DNA of 64,000 bases, taken from Tritrichomonas musculus (lineage: Eukaryota > Parabasalia > Tritrichomonadida > Tritrichomonadidae). The position numbers and the translations under genes are program-made. The stretch's first letter is position 1, and the number at the start of each line of letters is the position of its first letter. Below are positions 30,201 through 38,028 of this stretch, one piece after another. The DNA lies in the NCBI GenBank assembly GCA_039105265.1, contig JAPFFF010000001.1, positions 5,952,001 through 6,016,000 of the forward strand, given 5' to 3'. The notes under the pieces are model-generated. The model made no database searches. It saw only the letters and a program-made list of their open reading frames with translations, and was not told where the DNA came from.

Positions 30201-31178
30201 GGGTATATTGAAACTGTAATTAGTACCTACCCATTCATTACCTTGTTTAGTCATTTTGTAATCAGTACCGAATGCTTCATCATGAAATTCAAAAGTTTGA
30301 CCTTCAATTAATGCTTCAAATTCAGGAGTACCTGGAATATATCCCCAATCAGCATAATATAAAGGATTTGTTTTATCATCTATTACACCGTAAGCTTTCA
30401 TTTCATAAAAGTCTGGTAATGGAGAACGATACAATTTAAAGCAATTGTCCGCATCTATTGTATTACACCTAAGATTTATTAATTTATTTGAATCATTAGC
30501 TTTGTCACAACTAACATTTGTTTTTTGATTTGCGATATAATTTATTTTCATAAATCCAGATGTATATAAATTTAATGGTGTATCACCTTTTTTATTTGAC
30601 ATATATATTTTTGCTCCAACGTCATCTTCTTGATAAACCAACTCATAATTTCCATTTGAAATGTTAACAATAGGATTTTTAAACATGTTTTCTTTAGAAG
30701 TTTTAGTTATAATTGCTTTTGGTAATTTCATATATGCAGGTAATTCTATTTCGAATACATCACCGATATATTCACCAAATTCAGTTTTGATTGATAGCGA
30801 ATTTAAATCTGGTTGATCTAAATTTTCTGTTAATTTATCTGAAGTAATGATGAAATCATATATACCATCTTCAAATGAAAAGTCACCATCATCACCATCT
30901 TGTTTATCTTCTAATGTTTTAATTCTTGATTCATGATTGTTTAATTCATCCGTAAATTTCATGGTTTGTTGATTGTATGAAGAAACTGAGGCGTCAATGT
31001 CAGCAAGTCTTAATGTTAAACTTTGAGGATTTGTTGAAGTCATTATTATGTCTCCATCGACTGTTGCATCACCATGAACATGAATGTTTTTAAATTCTGA
31101 ATCTTTATCAGAACTACCACCTCCACCACCAGTGAATGCTCCATCTTTTGCATTTTGTTTTGTAATTATTGCAGTCAT
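27252..31178 (-). CDS. Large fibre/spike-like protein (Maverick)
   Basis: A 1308-residue protein, the largest of the element. The N-terminus is Gly-rich (FTGGGGGSSDKDS), followed by IHVHGDATVDGDI, a turn-rich pattern like phage fibre shafts, and a coiled coil (~75-105). The middle is beta-rich. Around residue 620-650 is a short hydrophobic stretch with little charge. The last third repeats fibre-like modules: LTNNQLLTASATKKLIE, DNYALKTQLMNYE, LVNNETLTNILNDY and FVNNETLTTTLNEY. A beta-rich ~120-residue C-terminal domain (GAPVYMTGKVYKY) could be a head. I infer a trimeric host-contact or vertex fibre. It heads a minus-strand block with the capsid gene. Confidence 0.65.
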   Translation of the reverse strand: MTAIITKQNAKDGAFTGGGGGSSDKDSEFKNIHVHGDATVDGDIIMTSTNPQSLTLRLADIDASVSSYNQQTMKFTDELNNHESRIKTLEDKQDGDDGDFSFEDGIYDFIITSDKLTENLDQPDLNSLSIKTEFGEYIGDVFEIELPAYMKLPKAIITKTSKENMFKNPIVNISNGNYELVYQEDDVGAKIYMSNKKGDTPLNLYTSGFMKINYIANQKTNVSCDKANDSNKLINLRCNTIDADNCFKLYRSPLPDFYEMKAYGVIDDKTNPLYYADWGYIPGTPEFEALIEGQTFEFHDEAFGTDYKMTKQGNEWVGTNYSFNIPLKLTRKNPGSHEVAFICIAKNEANKKVLHTFAGYDNQGNPFELLVNKGMIAPKDNCKIQTFKEDNDAWRVYIYPVKDFANCTYSATLNINNKTYDFIVDFEYKTSGLNNYKLQSDNYFELLEYHYTSPLQVGNPPYGLILYMPKDDELIYTIADVSYEKGMNTFEFLANTGYYTVSPRPEACTTLYTNFNIQTSGVVIGENIESHVFVLNSLGNTVDIAVNQISALQNYCAKLEKEINDMKNKTNWFDIVMDVVQISNFCFNFGGLMKVGAEGIFGALKLAFSKNAGSTVKEVAYVDEIIDDGLVLAPHEVVEEKPYVETEIIIPDERLCFKYYCEHIETNYKIEVSFMVDDDGEVYKNYEYEYKDDKTFECLNQEVADSSAYPCEPVYEFPYLLIYGTVQPSFVKLKYTPAAKNDNELQLGETLTNNQLLTASATKKLIENHKEHMLISLNASMDNYALKTQLMNYELTKEIPDNINVKIYFKFKLTKPSPNFTATITFKWVNAEGVDDSYTGVFIVENNKIVKRTGPNKKITFLGVTGSIGGRQTQYGYYNYEEGIFQWTPTVAEGGREVFNVDPERTYFIENVIYGSNLNSYALKTDMPTIPDDLVNNETLTNILNDYRRKDDLSYGNIDVLLTRENDILNYEFVDVPFTFTKYSTKILCISEWYKIFNRNEFYIDATLTKNSNVITGTYKYELTHSNGVKKKYTCSEINYSLYVTTSGTISDINDMYIYEGEIVINKLGYNSKPSEFPDNKLLSAKYVNNEFNNFVNNETLTTTLNEYIHNDNLIKDIIIDDEGNIDAMDKIVMQTLNNCTSTNISLKLFQTLDTKITNLKEQPNTTITHYCPIEESMNSINDFIVGAPVYMTGKVYKYVDSLWVQSTENDTTDCICSVKTNGKWNEYVGICVKIDEVNKCVTFATHGDYLVKVTDTSCYGIGDEVFIDEGELKTLTGQTAITSKINRTTVGVITSIINKNMISVFKS

Positions 31179-31210
31179 TTATTAATTTATTAATTATAAA
31201 AATAAATATT

Positions 31211-31552
31211 TTAATATTCAAATTTAAGGAATAATGTGAAGTTATCAGGTATTATTTCATTACCTTTTGCATCAGTGAACCACACTTTAAATCTATCATG
31301 GTTTAATGTATATTTATATTTTCTGTTGTCGTCTGGAGGCGTTAAATTAGCATACCAAACGAGAGAATCACAGTATTCATCACGTGGGACAAATGATGCG
31401 TGGCATTCGGTTTCGCCATCTAAATATCCATCACATGTAGCACGGCAATATTGAAATGAAATATATTTATCATTGCGAGAATTAACGAACTCAGGAGGGA
31501 ATTTATTTTCATAGTCACGAGTGATAAAGTAAGTTTTGGTTGTTTTATGCAT
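31211..31552 (-). CDS. Small Maverick protein, possible minor capsid component
   Basis: A 113-residue beta-rich protein with four Cys in its middle (YCRATCDG, TECHAS, EYCDS). The C-terminal pattern FTDAKGNEIIPDNFTLFLKF resembles the last strands of viral jelly-roll capsid proteins, but the protein is too short for a full jelly roll. It lies between the fibre-like gene and the capsid block, same strand. Minor capsid or fibre-adaptor role is a guess; otherwise unknown. Confidence 0.5.
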   Translation of the reverse strand: MHKTTKTYFITRDYENKFPPEFVNSRNDKYISFQYCRATCDGYLDGETECHASFVPRDEYCDSLVWYANLTPPDDNRKYKYTLNHDRFKVWFTDAKGNEIIPDNFTLFLKFEY

Positions 31553-31616
31553 TTATGATTTGATAAAAATAAAAATATATAATTTAAAACATGTAGCCTT
31601 TGGCTGCAGAATTCTT

Positions 31617-32111
31617 TTAGAATTCGTCTGGGTCTATTTCATCTTCGTTTATGTTACATTTACTAGCTAATTCATTTACAATTTCAACTTTAGCCTCAGA
31701 CCTATTTTTAATGAATTCATTAAGTTTATTTTGGTTTTCACATTCTTTTACTACACATTCATGATAAAATGATGTTTTATAATTTATTCTATCAGCTTTA
31801 ATATAAGCTTTCATTAATCTTATTTTTGATCTTGACGTTAGAGCACCAAATGAACGTCTAGGAATAGTTAACCATTCACACTGAGGGAATAACTCTCTAA
31901 ATTCTTTATATGTCATAAATTTTTGGGTATTAGGGCTTTGCCCGGGACTATGTCCTTCTTTATAAACTAATGAAAGAAATAATATCTTTACGTTCATTTT
32001 GTATTTATAGAATTTATCAGGTATGAAGTCATCAAAATATACTTGAACTGCTTTAAGTTCTGATTCAGGAAGTTTTTCAAATAACTTATTAATGTTGATG
32101 TATTCACTCAT
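31617..32111 (-). CDS. Maverick protein of unknown function, 164 aa
   Basis: Not recognised. Mostly helical 164-residue protein with a basic centre (IPRRSFGALTSRSKIRLMKAY) and an acidic tail (NEDEIDPDEF). It has several Cys and His, but no arrangement I can match to the adenovirus-type protease. It sits just downstream of the major capsid gene on the same strand, about 100 bp away, so an assembly or scaffold role is plausible. Confidence 0.6.
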   Translation of the reverse strand: MSEYININKLFEKLPESELKAVQVYFDDFIPDKFYKYKMNVKILFLSLVYKEGHSPGQSPNTQKFMTYKEFRELFPQCEWLTIPRRSFGALTSRSKIRLMKAYIKADRINYKTSFYHECVVKECENQNKLNEFIKNRSEAKVEIVNELASKCNINEDEIDPDEF

Positions 32112-32208
32112 TTATATAGAAATAAAAATTTGAAAAATAAATTTTAAACTAATTTAAAAATTTTTGAAAATGTTTGAAATGAAAAAATAAATAAATTAAT
32201 TATTAGAT

Positions 32209-33927
32209 TTATTCATAACCAACTGGAACACCTTTAGGGAAATATTCAACACCTTTTGTTGACCAAGCAAAGTATGTATCGCTACATATCCAAGCTTCAG
32301 GCGCAGGTGGGTGTTGATCTGGAAATTCTGGATCAGGAATATAATAAGTGTCATCAATTCCTCTATACATTGGTTGACCACGGAATGTAACTGTAACAGA
32401 ATTAGAGCCAGTATCGATTCCATCAAATACATAACCAGCGTTTGAACGTTCAAGTTGGAAGTTAATACCAAAACTTGTTCCATCACTTCTGCAGTTTGAG
32501 TAACGTTTACCAGTTACTGGATCATTAAGGGGTTGAGTGAATGAATCCTCAAATTCTTGCGTAGCTTCAAGTGCTCCATCTAATTCATTAGCTATTAATT
32601 GATGCTGGTAAAATCTGGCAGAGCAAGTGTTTGAAAATTCAGTATCTGGATAAGTTCTTTTATTAACGACTAATTGAACGTTTTGATACATGATATTATC
32701 AAAGCATGTAATATCTAATGGACTCTTAGGGAACATCATGGTTATATTTGTTGCATTTCTGAGAGGAATTGATTTTGATATTTCTAAACCATTAACTTTT
32801 GCAGTACCTTCAAATATTTCGCGTGTTAATTCTTGTGATGGAACTAATAATGCAGTTTGTAATTCACGAATAAGACCTTGATATACACCAGGTTTGAGAC
32901 CAAATCCTGAAAGATTCGATCGACCTAATTGAATAGTACCACCTAAAACATTTAATGTTATTTTACCAACTTTCATATCAATTCCATTTGCTGATGTTAT
33001 AGTCAATTTATCATTTACTACTTTATCTTTTGATACTTTAACTTTTAATATATTTGGATCAGGTTCTTCGTTTTCATTTGGAGCTTCACCAGCTTTATAT
33101 TGAACGACAATATTTGCTGGCTTTCCTACTTGTGTGAATTTACGAGTAATTGGAACGACGGCAGGCATTTCTTCATCAATGGCTTTATCATCGAGAAATT
33201 GAAATGTTTCTTTAACAACATTAGGATTAACTTGACCCCAAACCATGGCACGAAGTGATGTTTTAACTTCTGCTTCAATTTCTCCACAAATATCGTTAGG
33301 GTAAAGTTGCCATGCTTGAAGTGCGAGCTGATCAGTAAATGGTATTGTTAATTCTATAGTTAATTTGTGGGGTTTACCATCGGCAACGTCTGCAAGTGGA
33401 ATATACCATCCGCAAATTGAAGGTGAAAATTGAGATACATTTTCCCATGTTGAGTGAGAGAATTTAGACGTAGCTTTAGCATCACGTGGTTTAATTGAGT
33501 TATAAGCAAATGATTCACGTTGAAGTTCATCTTGTCTGTATGTATCTAAAAGTTTTCCATCAATCCAAAATCTACAGTCTTCATAAAATTCAACGGCATT
33601 TTTGAAACCAACAAATATTTGCAATAACTTATTAGTATCTGCGGAAACATCGATAGCTTCAGATAATTGAACGAGAAAATCCAAAAGAACCGTAGAAAAT
33701 CCTTTTTCGATTTGTGAAATTGTATGTCCTGAATGAGTTAATTTTATTCTTGTTTTGGTACCTACTGGCATTGGTGCATCTTTATTTGTGAATTCTTCCA
33801 TAACTTGACTAAATGAATTATCTCCACCATTTCGTTGAATTAAATTTCTAAGTTTATTTTGAAAGAATGAGAGAATATCTCCTTCATCATTACCTAAATT
33901 TTTCGTTTGAGCGTTTAAGTATGTCAT
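32209..33927 (-). CDS. mcp: Major capsid protein, double-jelly-roll type (Maverick)
   Basis: A 572-residue protein of the size of Polinton major capsid proteins. Capsid-like features: VGTKTRIKLTHSG near the N-terminus, FWIDGKLLD, the segment TIPFTDQLALQAWQLYPNDICG followed by beta-rich EIEAEVKTS at about one third (quoted part: PFTDQLALQAW), and repeated strand-rich segments in the second half (VTVTFRGQPMYRG). Double jelly-roll capsids trimerise into capsomers of an icosahedral shell. There is no enzyme motif. The call rests on length, beta content, local pattern and its place between packaging ATPase and small virion genes. A structure prediction would settle it. Confidence 0.8.
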   Translation of the reverse strand: MTYLNAQTKNLGNDEGDILSFFQNKLRNLIQRNGGDNSFSQVMEEFTNKDAPMPVGTKTRIKLTHSGHTISQIEKGFSTVLLDFLVQLSEAIDVSADTNKLLQIFVGFKNAVEFYEDCRFWIDGKLLDTYRQDELQRESFAYNSIKPRDAKATSKFSHSTWENVSQFSPSICGWYIPLADVADGKPHKLTIELTIPFTDQLALQAWQLYPNDICGEIEAEVKTSLRAMVWGQVNPNVVKETFQFLDDKAIDEEMPAVVPITRKFTQVGKPANIVVQYKAGEAPNENEEPDPNILKVKVSKDKVVNDKLTITSANGIDMKVGKITLNVLGGTIQLGRSNLSGFGLKPGVYQGLIRELQTALLVPSQELTREIFEGTAKVNGLEISKSIPLRNATNITMMFPKSPLDITCFDNIMYQNVQLVVNKRTYPDTEFSNTCSARFYQHQLIANELDGALEATQEFEDSFTQPLNDPVTGKRYSNCRSDGTSFGINFQLERSNAGYVFDGIDTGSNSVTVTFRGQPMYRGIDDTYYIPDPEFPDQHPPAPEAWICSDTYFAWSTKGVEYFPKGVPVGYE

Positions 33928-34039
33928 TTTAAATATTGAAAAAAAATTAAATAATAAGTTAATAAAGAAAAGAATTTATAGTTTGAAAAAAATAAATGAA
34001 TTAAGAAATGAAAAATAAATTTTTTACATTAATGAAAAT

Positions 34040-34360
34040 ATGGCGTTTGGAAGTTGGTTTAAAAATATTGTGAACGGAGCTAAAAACATAATTGGCAAAA
34101 TAGTTCCAAAAGTAAAGAAAGCAGTTGAAACAGTTGGTAGATTTGCACCATTGATAGGACAAGCTGGTGATTTAATAGGTGGAAGTGCTGGTGAGGTAAT
34201 AAATACAATCGGAAATGGTGTGAGTAAATTAAATGACAGAATTAATTATAAAGGTGGAAATGTTAACGCGTTAGGTGTGAACGGTGCAGGAGCTCGAAGA
34301 ATTGTAGGCGCAAATGGTGCAGGTATTAGAAGGTTTGATATTCCATTACTGAAGGAATAA
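34040..34360 (+). CDS. Small amphipathic structural-type protein B (MAFGSWFK family)
   Basis: A 106-residue protein beginning MAFGSWFKNIVNGAKNIIGK; the first eight residues equal those of the 75-residue protein at 26306-26533. A Lys-rich amphipathic helix is followed by a Gly/Ala/Asn-rich segment with near-repeats (NGAGARR, NGAGIRR). DLIGGSAG contains LIGG/S, which fits the adenovirus-protease consensus (M/I/L)XGG/X; whether it is cut is unknown. Likely a minor virion or membrane-interacting protein, divergent from the capsid gene. Confidence 0.65.
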   Translation: MAFGSWFKNIVNGAKNIIGKIVPKVKKAVETVGRFAPLIGQAGDLIGGSAGEVINTIGNGVSKLNDRINYKGGNVNALGVNGAGARRIVGANGAGIRRFDIPLLKE

Positions 34361-34367
34361 AAATAAA

Positions 34368-34511
34368 TCATGAGTAAAGTCGTTTCCTCATTTCATCAGT
34401 TAATTCAGGTGGTTTATCGTTTAATGTTGGGGAAAGTTTCACAATGCGAATGAGTAAATTAGCGAGTTCAATAATTGTTAAACAACCAAGAAAAATTTCT
34501 GATAAACTCAT
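34368..34511 (-). CDS. 47-aa single-span membrane protein (Maverick)
   Basis: A short minus-strand frame with ATG at 34509-34511 and TGA at 34368-34370. The protein starts MSLSEIFLGCLTIIELANLL and its first ~27 residues form one hydrophobic helix; the rest is short and charged (PPELTDEMRKRLYS). It fills the gap between the 106-aa gene and the 118-aa gene exactly. Small hydrophobic proteins are common in virus-like elements (entry, exit or holin-like roles), but no specific function can be given. Confidence 0.55.
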   Translation of the reverse strand: MSLSEIFLGCLTIIELANLLIRIVKLSPTLNDKPPELTDEMRKRLYS

Positions 34512-34581
34512 TTATTATTAATTAAAAATTTTTATTTTTGTTTTTAATTAAAGATCTTTGATCAGAATTATTTCATAATTC

Positions 34582-34938
34582 ATGGATTTAAAAGTTATTG
34601 AACCAATTAAAAACTATTTAAAAGAATTTAAAACAGTCGATGAATTTAATTTATGGTATTCAAAGAATAAGGAAGAAGTGGATAAGTTAACGACTCATAA
34701 ATTAAACAAAATGTATAAAATCGATGGTTATAGAATTACAAAAATAAAGGGTGTGTTGATGTTAAAGAAATGGGTTGAAAAAGACGAAAAAGAGATAGGT
34801 AAGGCTTCACCCAGGACGGATGCCATTGAAGAATTAAGGAATGAAATAAATGAAATCAGAAATACAGTAAATAAAATTATATCATTTCTTCAGGAATCGT
34901 CAAGTTCTATTGATGTATTACCACCATCGACAACTTGA
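34582..34938 (+). CDS. Maverick protein of unknown function, 118 aa
   Basis: Not recognised. Residues ~1-75 form a small helical domain (TTHKLNKMYKIDGYRITK), Lys-rich; ~80-110 is a heptad-like coiled coil (IEELRNEINEIRNTVNKI); the tail is Ser-rich. A small oligomeric DNA-binding or scaffold protein is possible. Its 3' end overlaps the convergent packaging ATPase by 49 bp, so the C-terminal tails are encoded antisense to each other. Confidence 0.55.
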   Translation: MDLKVIEPIKNYLKEFKTVDEFNLWYSKNKEEVDKLTTHKLNKMYKIDGYRITKIKGVLMLKKWVEKDEKEIGKASPRTDAIEELRNEINEIRNTVNKIISFLQESSSSIDVLPPSTT

Positions 34939-35723
34939 ATGATCATATATGGATGACTTTCACAATCTTCAGTTTTTCGTTTCAATATTTTTGAATACAT
35001 TTCATAAAATTCGTCAAATGATAAATTAGATGCTGATTGTGAATAAATATAACGTAATTGTTGTTTATTGAAACATGGAAATATAAATAATGTTGATATT
35101 TCATTTTTAACATGAGGTTTTAATCCTTTCCAACCTTGAATTAAAAGGAGGAATGAAAAATTTATATGTCTACATCTACGTATTAATTGGCTAAAATAAG
35201 ATTCTTCTGAAGAAAAGAGTTTACTATTTGAGATATCATCGAATAAAACGATTGTATGCAATACTTCTCGGTTGAAATCAGAAACGGCAAGCATTTTAAA
35301 CATATCCTCTTTTTGTTGATCATCGATTTTATCCTGCAAGTTTTCCCGTTTGATAAGATTATATAAATTCTTTGCTGAGATTAAATCCTTCATAAATTCA
35401 ACAGCTTCTTGTTCACTAATGATAATATATGGAATCATAAGAAGTGGCTTTAAAGCTAAAAATGTTTTATCTGATTCTTGACCGTCTTTTGTAACGTAGA
35501 TAAATAAGTGATGAGTGTTTAATACACCTAATTTGATGATTTCCTTTAATGCTATCACAGTCTTTCCTGATGATTGCTTACCAACTATGACGTTAACACT
35601 ATTTAACCTAATATTAACCTCAGGGTGTATTTCAGAAATTAGGCTTTCATTTTTATTCATAGTATAGGTTTTCAACGTATTCATAACGTGCGTTTTAACC
35701 ATATTCTCTAATGATGTGTTCAT
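34890..35723 (-). CDS. atp: A32/FtsK-HerA-type genome-packaging ATPase (Maverick)
   Basis: A 277-residue P-loop ATPase. VNVIVGKQSSGKTVIALK (~32-49) holds the Walker A motif GKQSSGKT; HTIVLFDD (~160) is Walker B with the catalytic acid; SFLLLIQGWKGL (~195) is the conserved sensor region of the packaging-ATPase branch. It should pump element DNA into the capsid (family role in Polintons and NCLDV). It is followed on the same strand by no other gene until the small membrane protein. Start ATG at 35721-35723. Confidence 0.85.
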   Translation of the reverse strand: MNTSLENMVKTHVMNTLKTYTMNKNESLISEIHPEVNIRLNSVNVIVGKQSSGKTVIALKEIIKLGVLNTHHLFIYVTKDGQESDKTFLALKPLLMIPYIIISEQEAVEFMKDLISAKNLYNLIKRENLQDKIDDQQKEDMFKMLAVSDFNREVLHTIVLFDDISNSKLFSSEESYFSQLIRRCRHINFSFLLLIQGWKGLKPHVKNEISTLFIFPCFNKQQLRYIYSQSASNLSFDEFYEMYSKILKRKTEDCESHPYMIIQVVDGGNTSIELDDS

Positions 35724-35829
35724 TTTCTATGTATTAATGTAAAAGTTTATTTTAATTATAGATAAAAATATATTTTATGTTTATGAATCATTAACTGAAA
35801 TTAGATATTAACACATTTCTTAAAATTTA

Positions 35830-37263
35830 TTATTCAGGTTCTTCTACGATTGCTGATGTTTGTAATGCTTGTACTTGTGATTGAACATTAGCATCAAACC
35901 ATTTATTAAAATCACTTGGATTTGGAGGTAATGTATTTATTCCTTTAAGTATTATTGCAATTGTTGCTTTAGCAACTAATGGAATATGTTCAGGGTCAAC
36001 TGGTAGTCCGGATTTATTACACATTTCACATGCAGTAGGTACAAATTCACCAATTTTTACAGGATTAATTAAATAATCGTGAACTATGAACTCAATAGCT
36101 TCTTTAACTGCTTTCTTTCCTCTTAAATTCTTCCATTGATCCTCATTAACATTCATAACACTTTCACCATAAACATAAACCATTGCAGGAAGTAAAGCAA
36201 ATTGATTCCATATAACTGTTGCCATTTGTGTAAGTGTGAATGGTAATTTTACACCGTTGAGGTATTTGATACCTTGATAAATTGGAGAGATACACTTACC
36301 AACAAATGCCTGATAAGTTGAACGTTTCTTTGGTTTGATTAAGTGCTTTTCATCGATACCAGCAGCTTTTAATTTTGTTTCAAAGTCTTGCCAACTTTCA
36401 CCCGCATAATTAGTGACTGTACGCCCTGTTTCATCAAATTGAGGATGATATATATTATTAATAAATCCTCTTAAGTTCATACCTTGTTTATGAGCTTCTT
36501 TACGTTGGTCCACAGTTGGGTAAGCTTTATAATAAGCATTGCGATATGGGAATAATGACGGAACGGTTGTAAATCCATTAACTATTACAGGCTTTTTACC
36601 TTCTTTTGTTTGTACGACGACTTCAGGTATTCCATCACCATCTAAATCTTTGCCAGTGGCTTCATATAAATCATTATATCCATGTCGATTAATCCATTCA
36701 TTCGCACTTACAACACTTTGAGCGTCTCGAATTTGTTTAACATCTTGATTTAATTTAGCCACAACATTAATTAAGTCATCCATACCAACATTACCATATT
36801 TATTTTGTTTTGCCTTTTTCGTTGGTTGAATTGCAGCCATTCTTTCACGGTAAAACGCCATATCATTTAATGCTTTCGTTAAGTCTTTCTTATTAATGTT
36901 ATTTTCTGCCAAGCTAGCGTATGATTGATCACGCATTTGGTTTAATTGAGAAACATTATTTATTAATTGCGGAATTTTCGATTTATTCATTTTATTAATT
37001 GGTAAAAAATTTAAATTATCGTTTTTGTTTTGAAAATTATTTAATCTAGAAATAAAATTTGAAATTGATTTATCATTTATTCTCAAACCTTCATGTTGTA
37101 TATAATTATTTTCATTTAAAAATTTCATTAAATTTGCAACTGAACCTTGCCATGAAGGCGACTCATGAAGAGTAACGTTAAGTTTTTCATTAATTAATTC
37201 AATATATTTATTAAGTTTATCAAGTTTCAAACCTTTAAAATTATTTCTATTTAATTTTGACAT
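35830..37263 (-). CDS. Maverick protein of unknown function, 477 aa
   Basis: Not recognised. Residues 1-160 are Asn/Lys/Leu-rich and helical with a coiled-coil feel. ~185-250 contains DLYEATGKDLDGDGIPEVVV, an acidic Ca-binding-like DGDGIPE loop, then KPVIVNGF. The C-terminal half is helical with a hydrophobic stretch (TLTQMATVIWNQFALLPAMV). A position next to the packaging ATPase suggests a virion or replication role. Its 70-bp leader with ATG (37261-37330) is duplicated in both TIRs, so the gene start may once have been part of the terminal region. Confidence 0.6.
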   Translation of the reverse strand: MSKLNRNNFKGLKLDKLNKYIELINEKLNVTLHESPSWQGSVANLMKFLNENNYIQHEGLRINDKSISNFISRLNNFQNKNDNLNFLPINKMNKSKIPQLINNVSQLNQMRDQSYASLAENNINKKDLTKALNDMAFYRERMAAIQPTKKAKQNKYGNVGMDDLINVVAKLNQDVKQIRDAQSVVSANEWINRHGYNDLYEATGKDLDGDGIPEVVVQTKEGKKPVIVNGFTTVPSLFPYRNAYYKAYPTVDQRKEAHKQGMNLRGFINNIYHPQFDETGRTVTNYAGESWQDFETKLKAAGIDEKHLIKPKKRSTYQAFVGKCISPIYQGIKYLNGVKLPFTLTQMATVIWNQFALLPAMVYVYGESVMNVNEDQWKNLRGKKAVKEAIEFIVHDYLINPVKIGEFVPTACEMCNKSGLPVDPEHIPLVAKATIAIILKGINTLPPNPSDFNKWFDANVQSQVQALQTSAIVEEPE

Positions 37264-37331
37264 ATTCTTTATATTAAAATAAATTTAATCATTTACGTAT
37301 AAAATTTATGTTTTCAATATTTGACTTTTGT

Positions 37332-38028
37332 GATTTATTTTTTTGAGACATGTGATATAAAAATAAATGATAAAATAATTTTATAATTTGTGGTGAACGT
37401 TTATTTATAAAAATTTTTTTCGATTTATGTGAAACTTTGAAAAGTTTGAGCCCTTGGCGAAGTATTCAAATTATCAGACATTTCGGAAATAACGTATTTT
37501 ATAAAATTTTTTCGATTTGTGAGAGTATTGAATTAAAAAATTTTAAAAATTTGACTAGTCGTTTTCTCGTCAAAGTATTGAAAATTTCGTTTTTACTCGT
37601 CAACCGTCGTTAGTTTATATTTAATTTGAGTAATTATTGAAATCTTCGTTTTACTCGTCAACCGTCGTTAGTTTATATTTAATTTGAGTAATTATTGAAA
37701 TCTTCGTTTTACTCGTCAACCGTCGTTAGTTTATATTTAATTTGAGTAATTATTGAAAATTTCGTTTTTACTCGTCAACCGTCGTTAGTTTTAACATATT
37801 CTTTATTTTAAAATAAATTTAATCATTTACGTATAAAATTTATGTTTTCAATTTTTGACTTTTGAGATTTGAGGATGAAATTTATGAAAATCATTTATGA
37901 AGGGGTGATGAATCAGTGGTGTTGTAAAATTTAATAATATGTTCGGGTTTAAAGTTATGATTTTAAATTCTTGAGTTACTGGGGTTTTAGGACGAAGTCC
38001 TAAAATCACAGTAAATACATACGACGTA
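37332..38028 (-). repeat. Maverick right TIR, intact
   Basis: 697 bp, reverse complement of 18653-19299 plus 19912-19961. It carries the intact target sequence of the MITE (around 37,375-37,390), the 58-bp tandem array (37574-37789), an inward-facing leader-plus-ATG copy (37795-37864) and the terminal hairpin (37985-38005). Confidence 0.92.
37795..37864 (-). promoter_or_regulatory. Gene-leader copy in right TIR
   Basis: Same 70-bp leader plus ATG as at 18817-18886, in inverted position, so it faces inward toward the gene at 35830-37263. That gene's own leader lies ~530 bp further in, in the same orientation. Confidence 0.7.

Larger units (their letters stand above)
18653..38028. mobile_element. 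Maverick/Polinton giant DNA transposon
   Basis: A 19.4-kb element bounded by 697-bp TIRs. It encodes the Polinton hallmark set: protein-primed DNA polymerase B, retroviral-type integrase, A32/FtsK-like ATPase and a double-jelly-roll-type major capsid protein, plus a large fibre-like protein and about ten small or unknown proteins. The main frames are open and TIRs nearly identical, so the copy looks recent and possibly active. The usual separate adenovirus-type protease was not found. Exact ends are set where the two flanks stop pairing; no clean 5-6-bp target duplication is visible (flanks GCATAT and TTATTT), so the last few bases are uncertain. It replicates and inserts by its own PolB and integrase in the family model. 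Confidence 0.93.
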
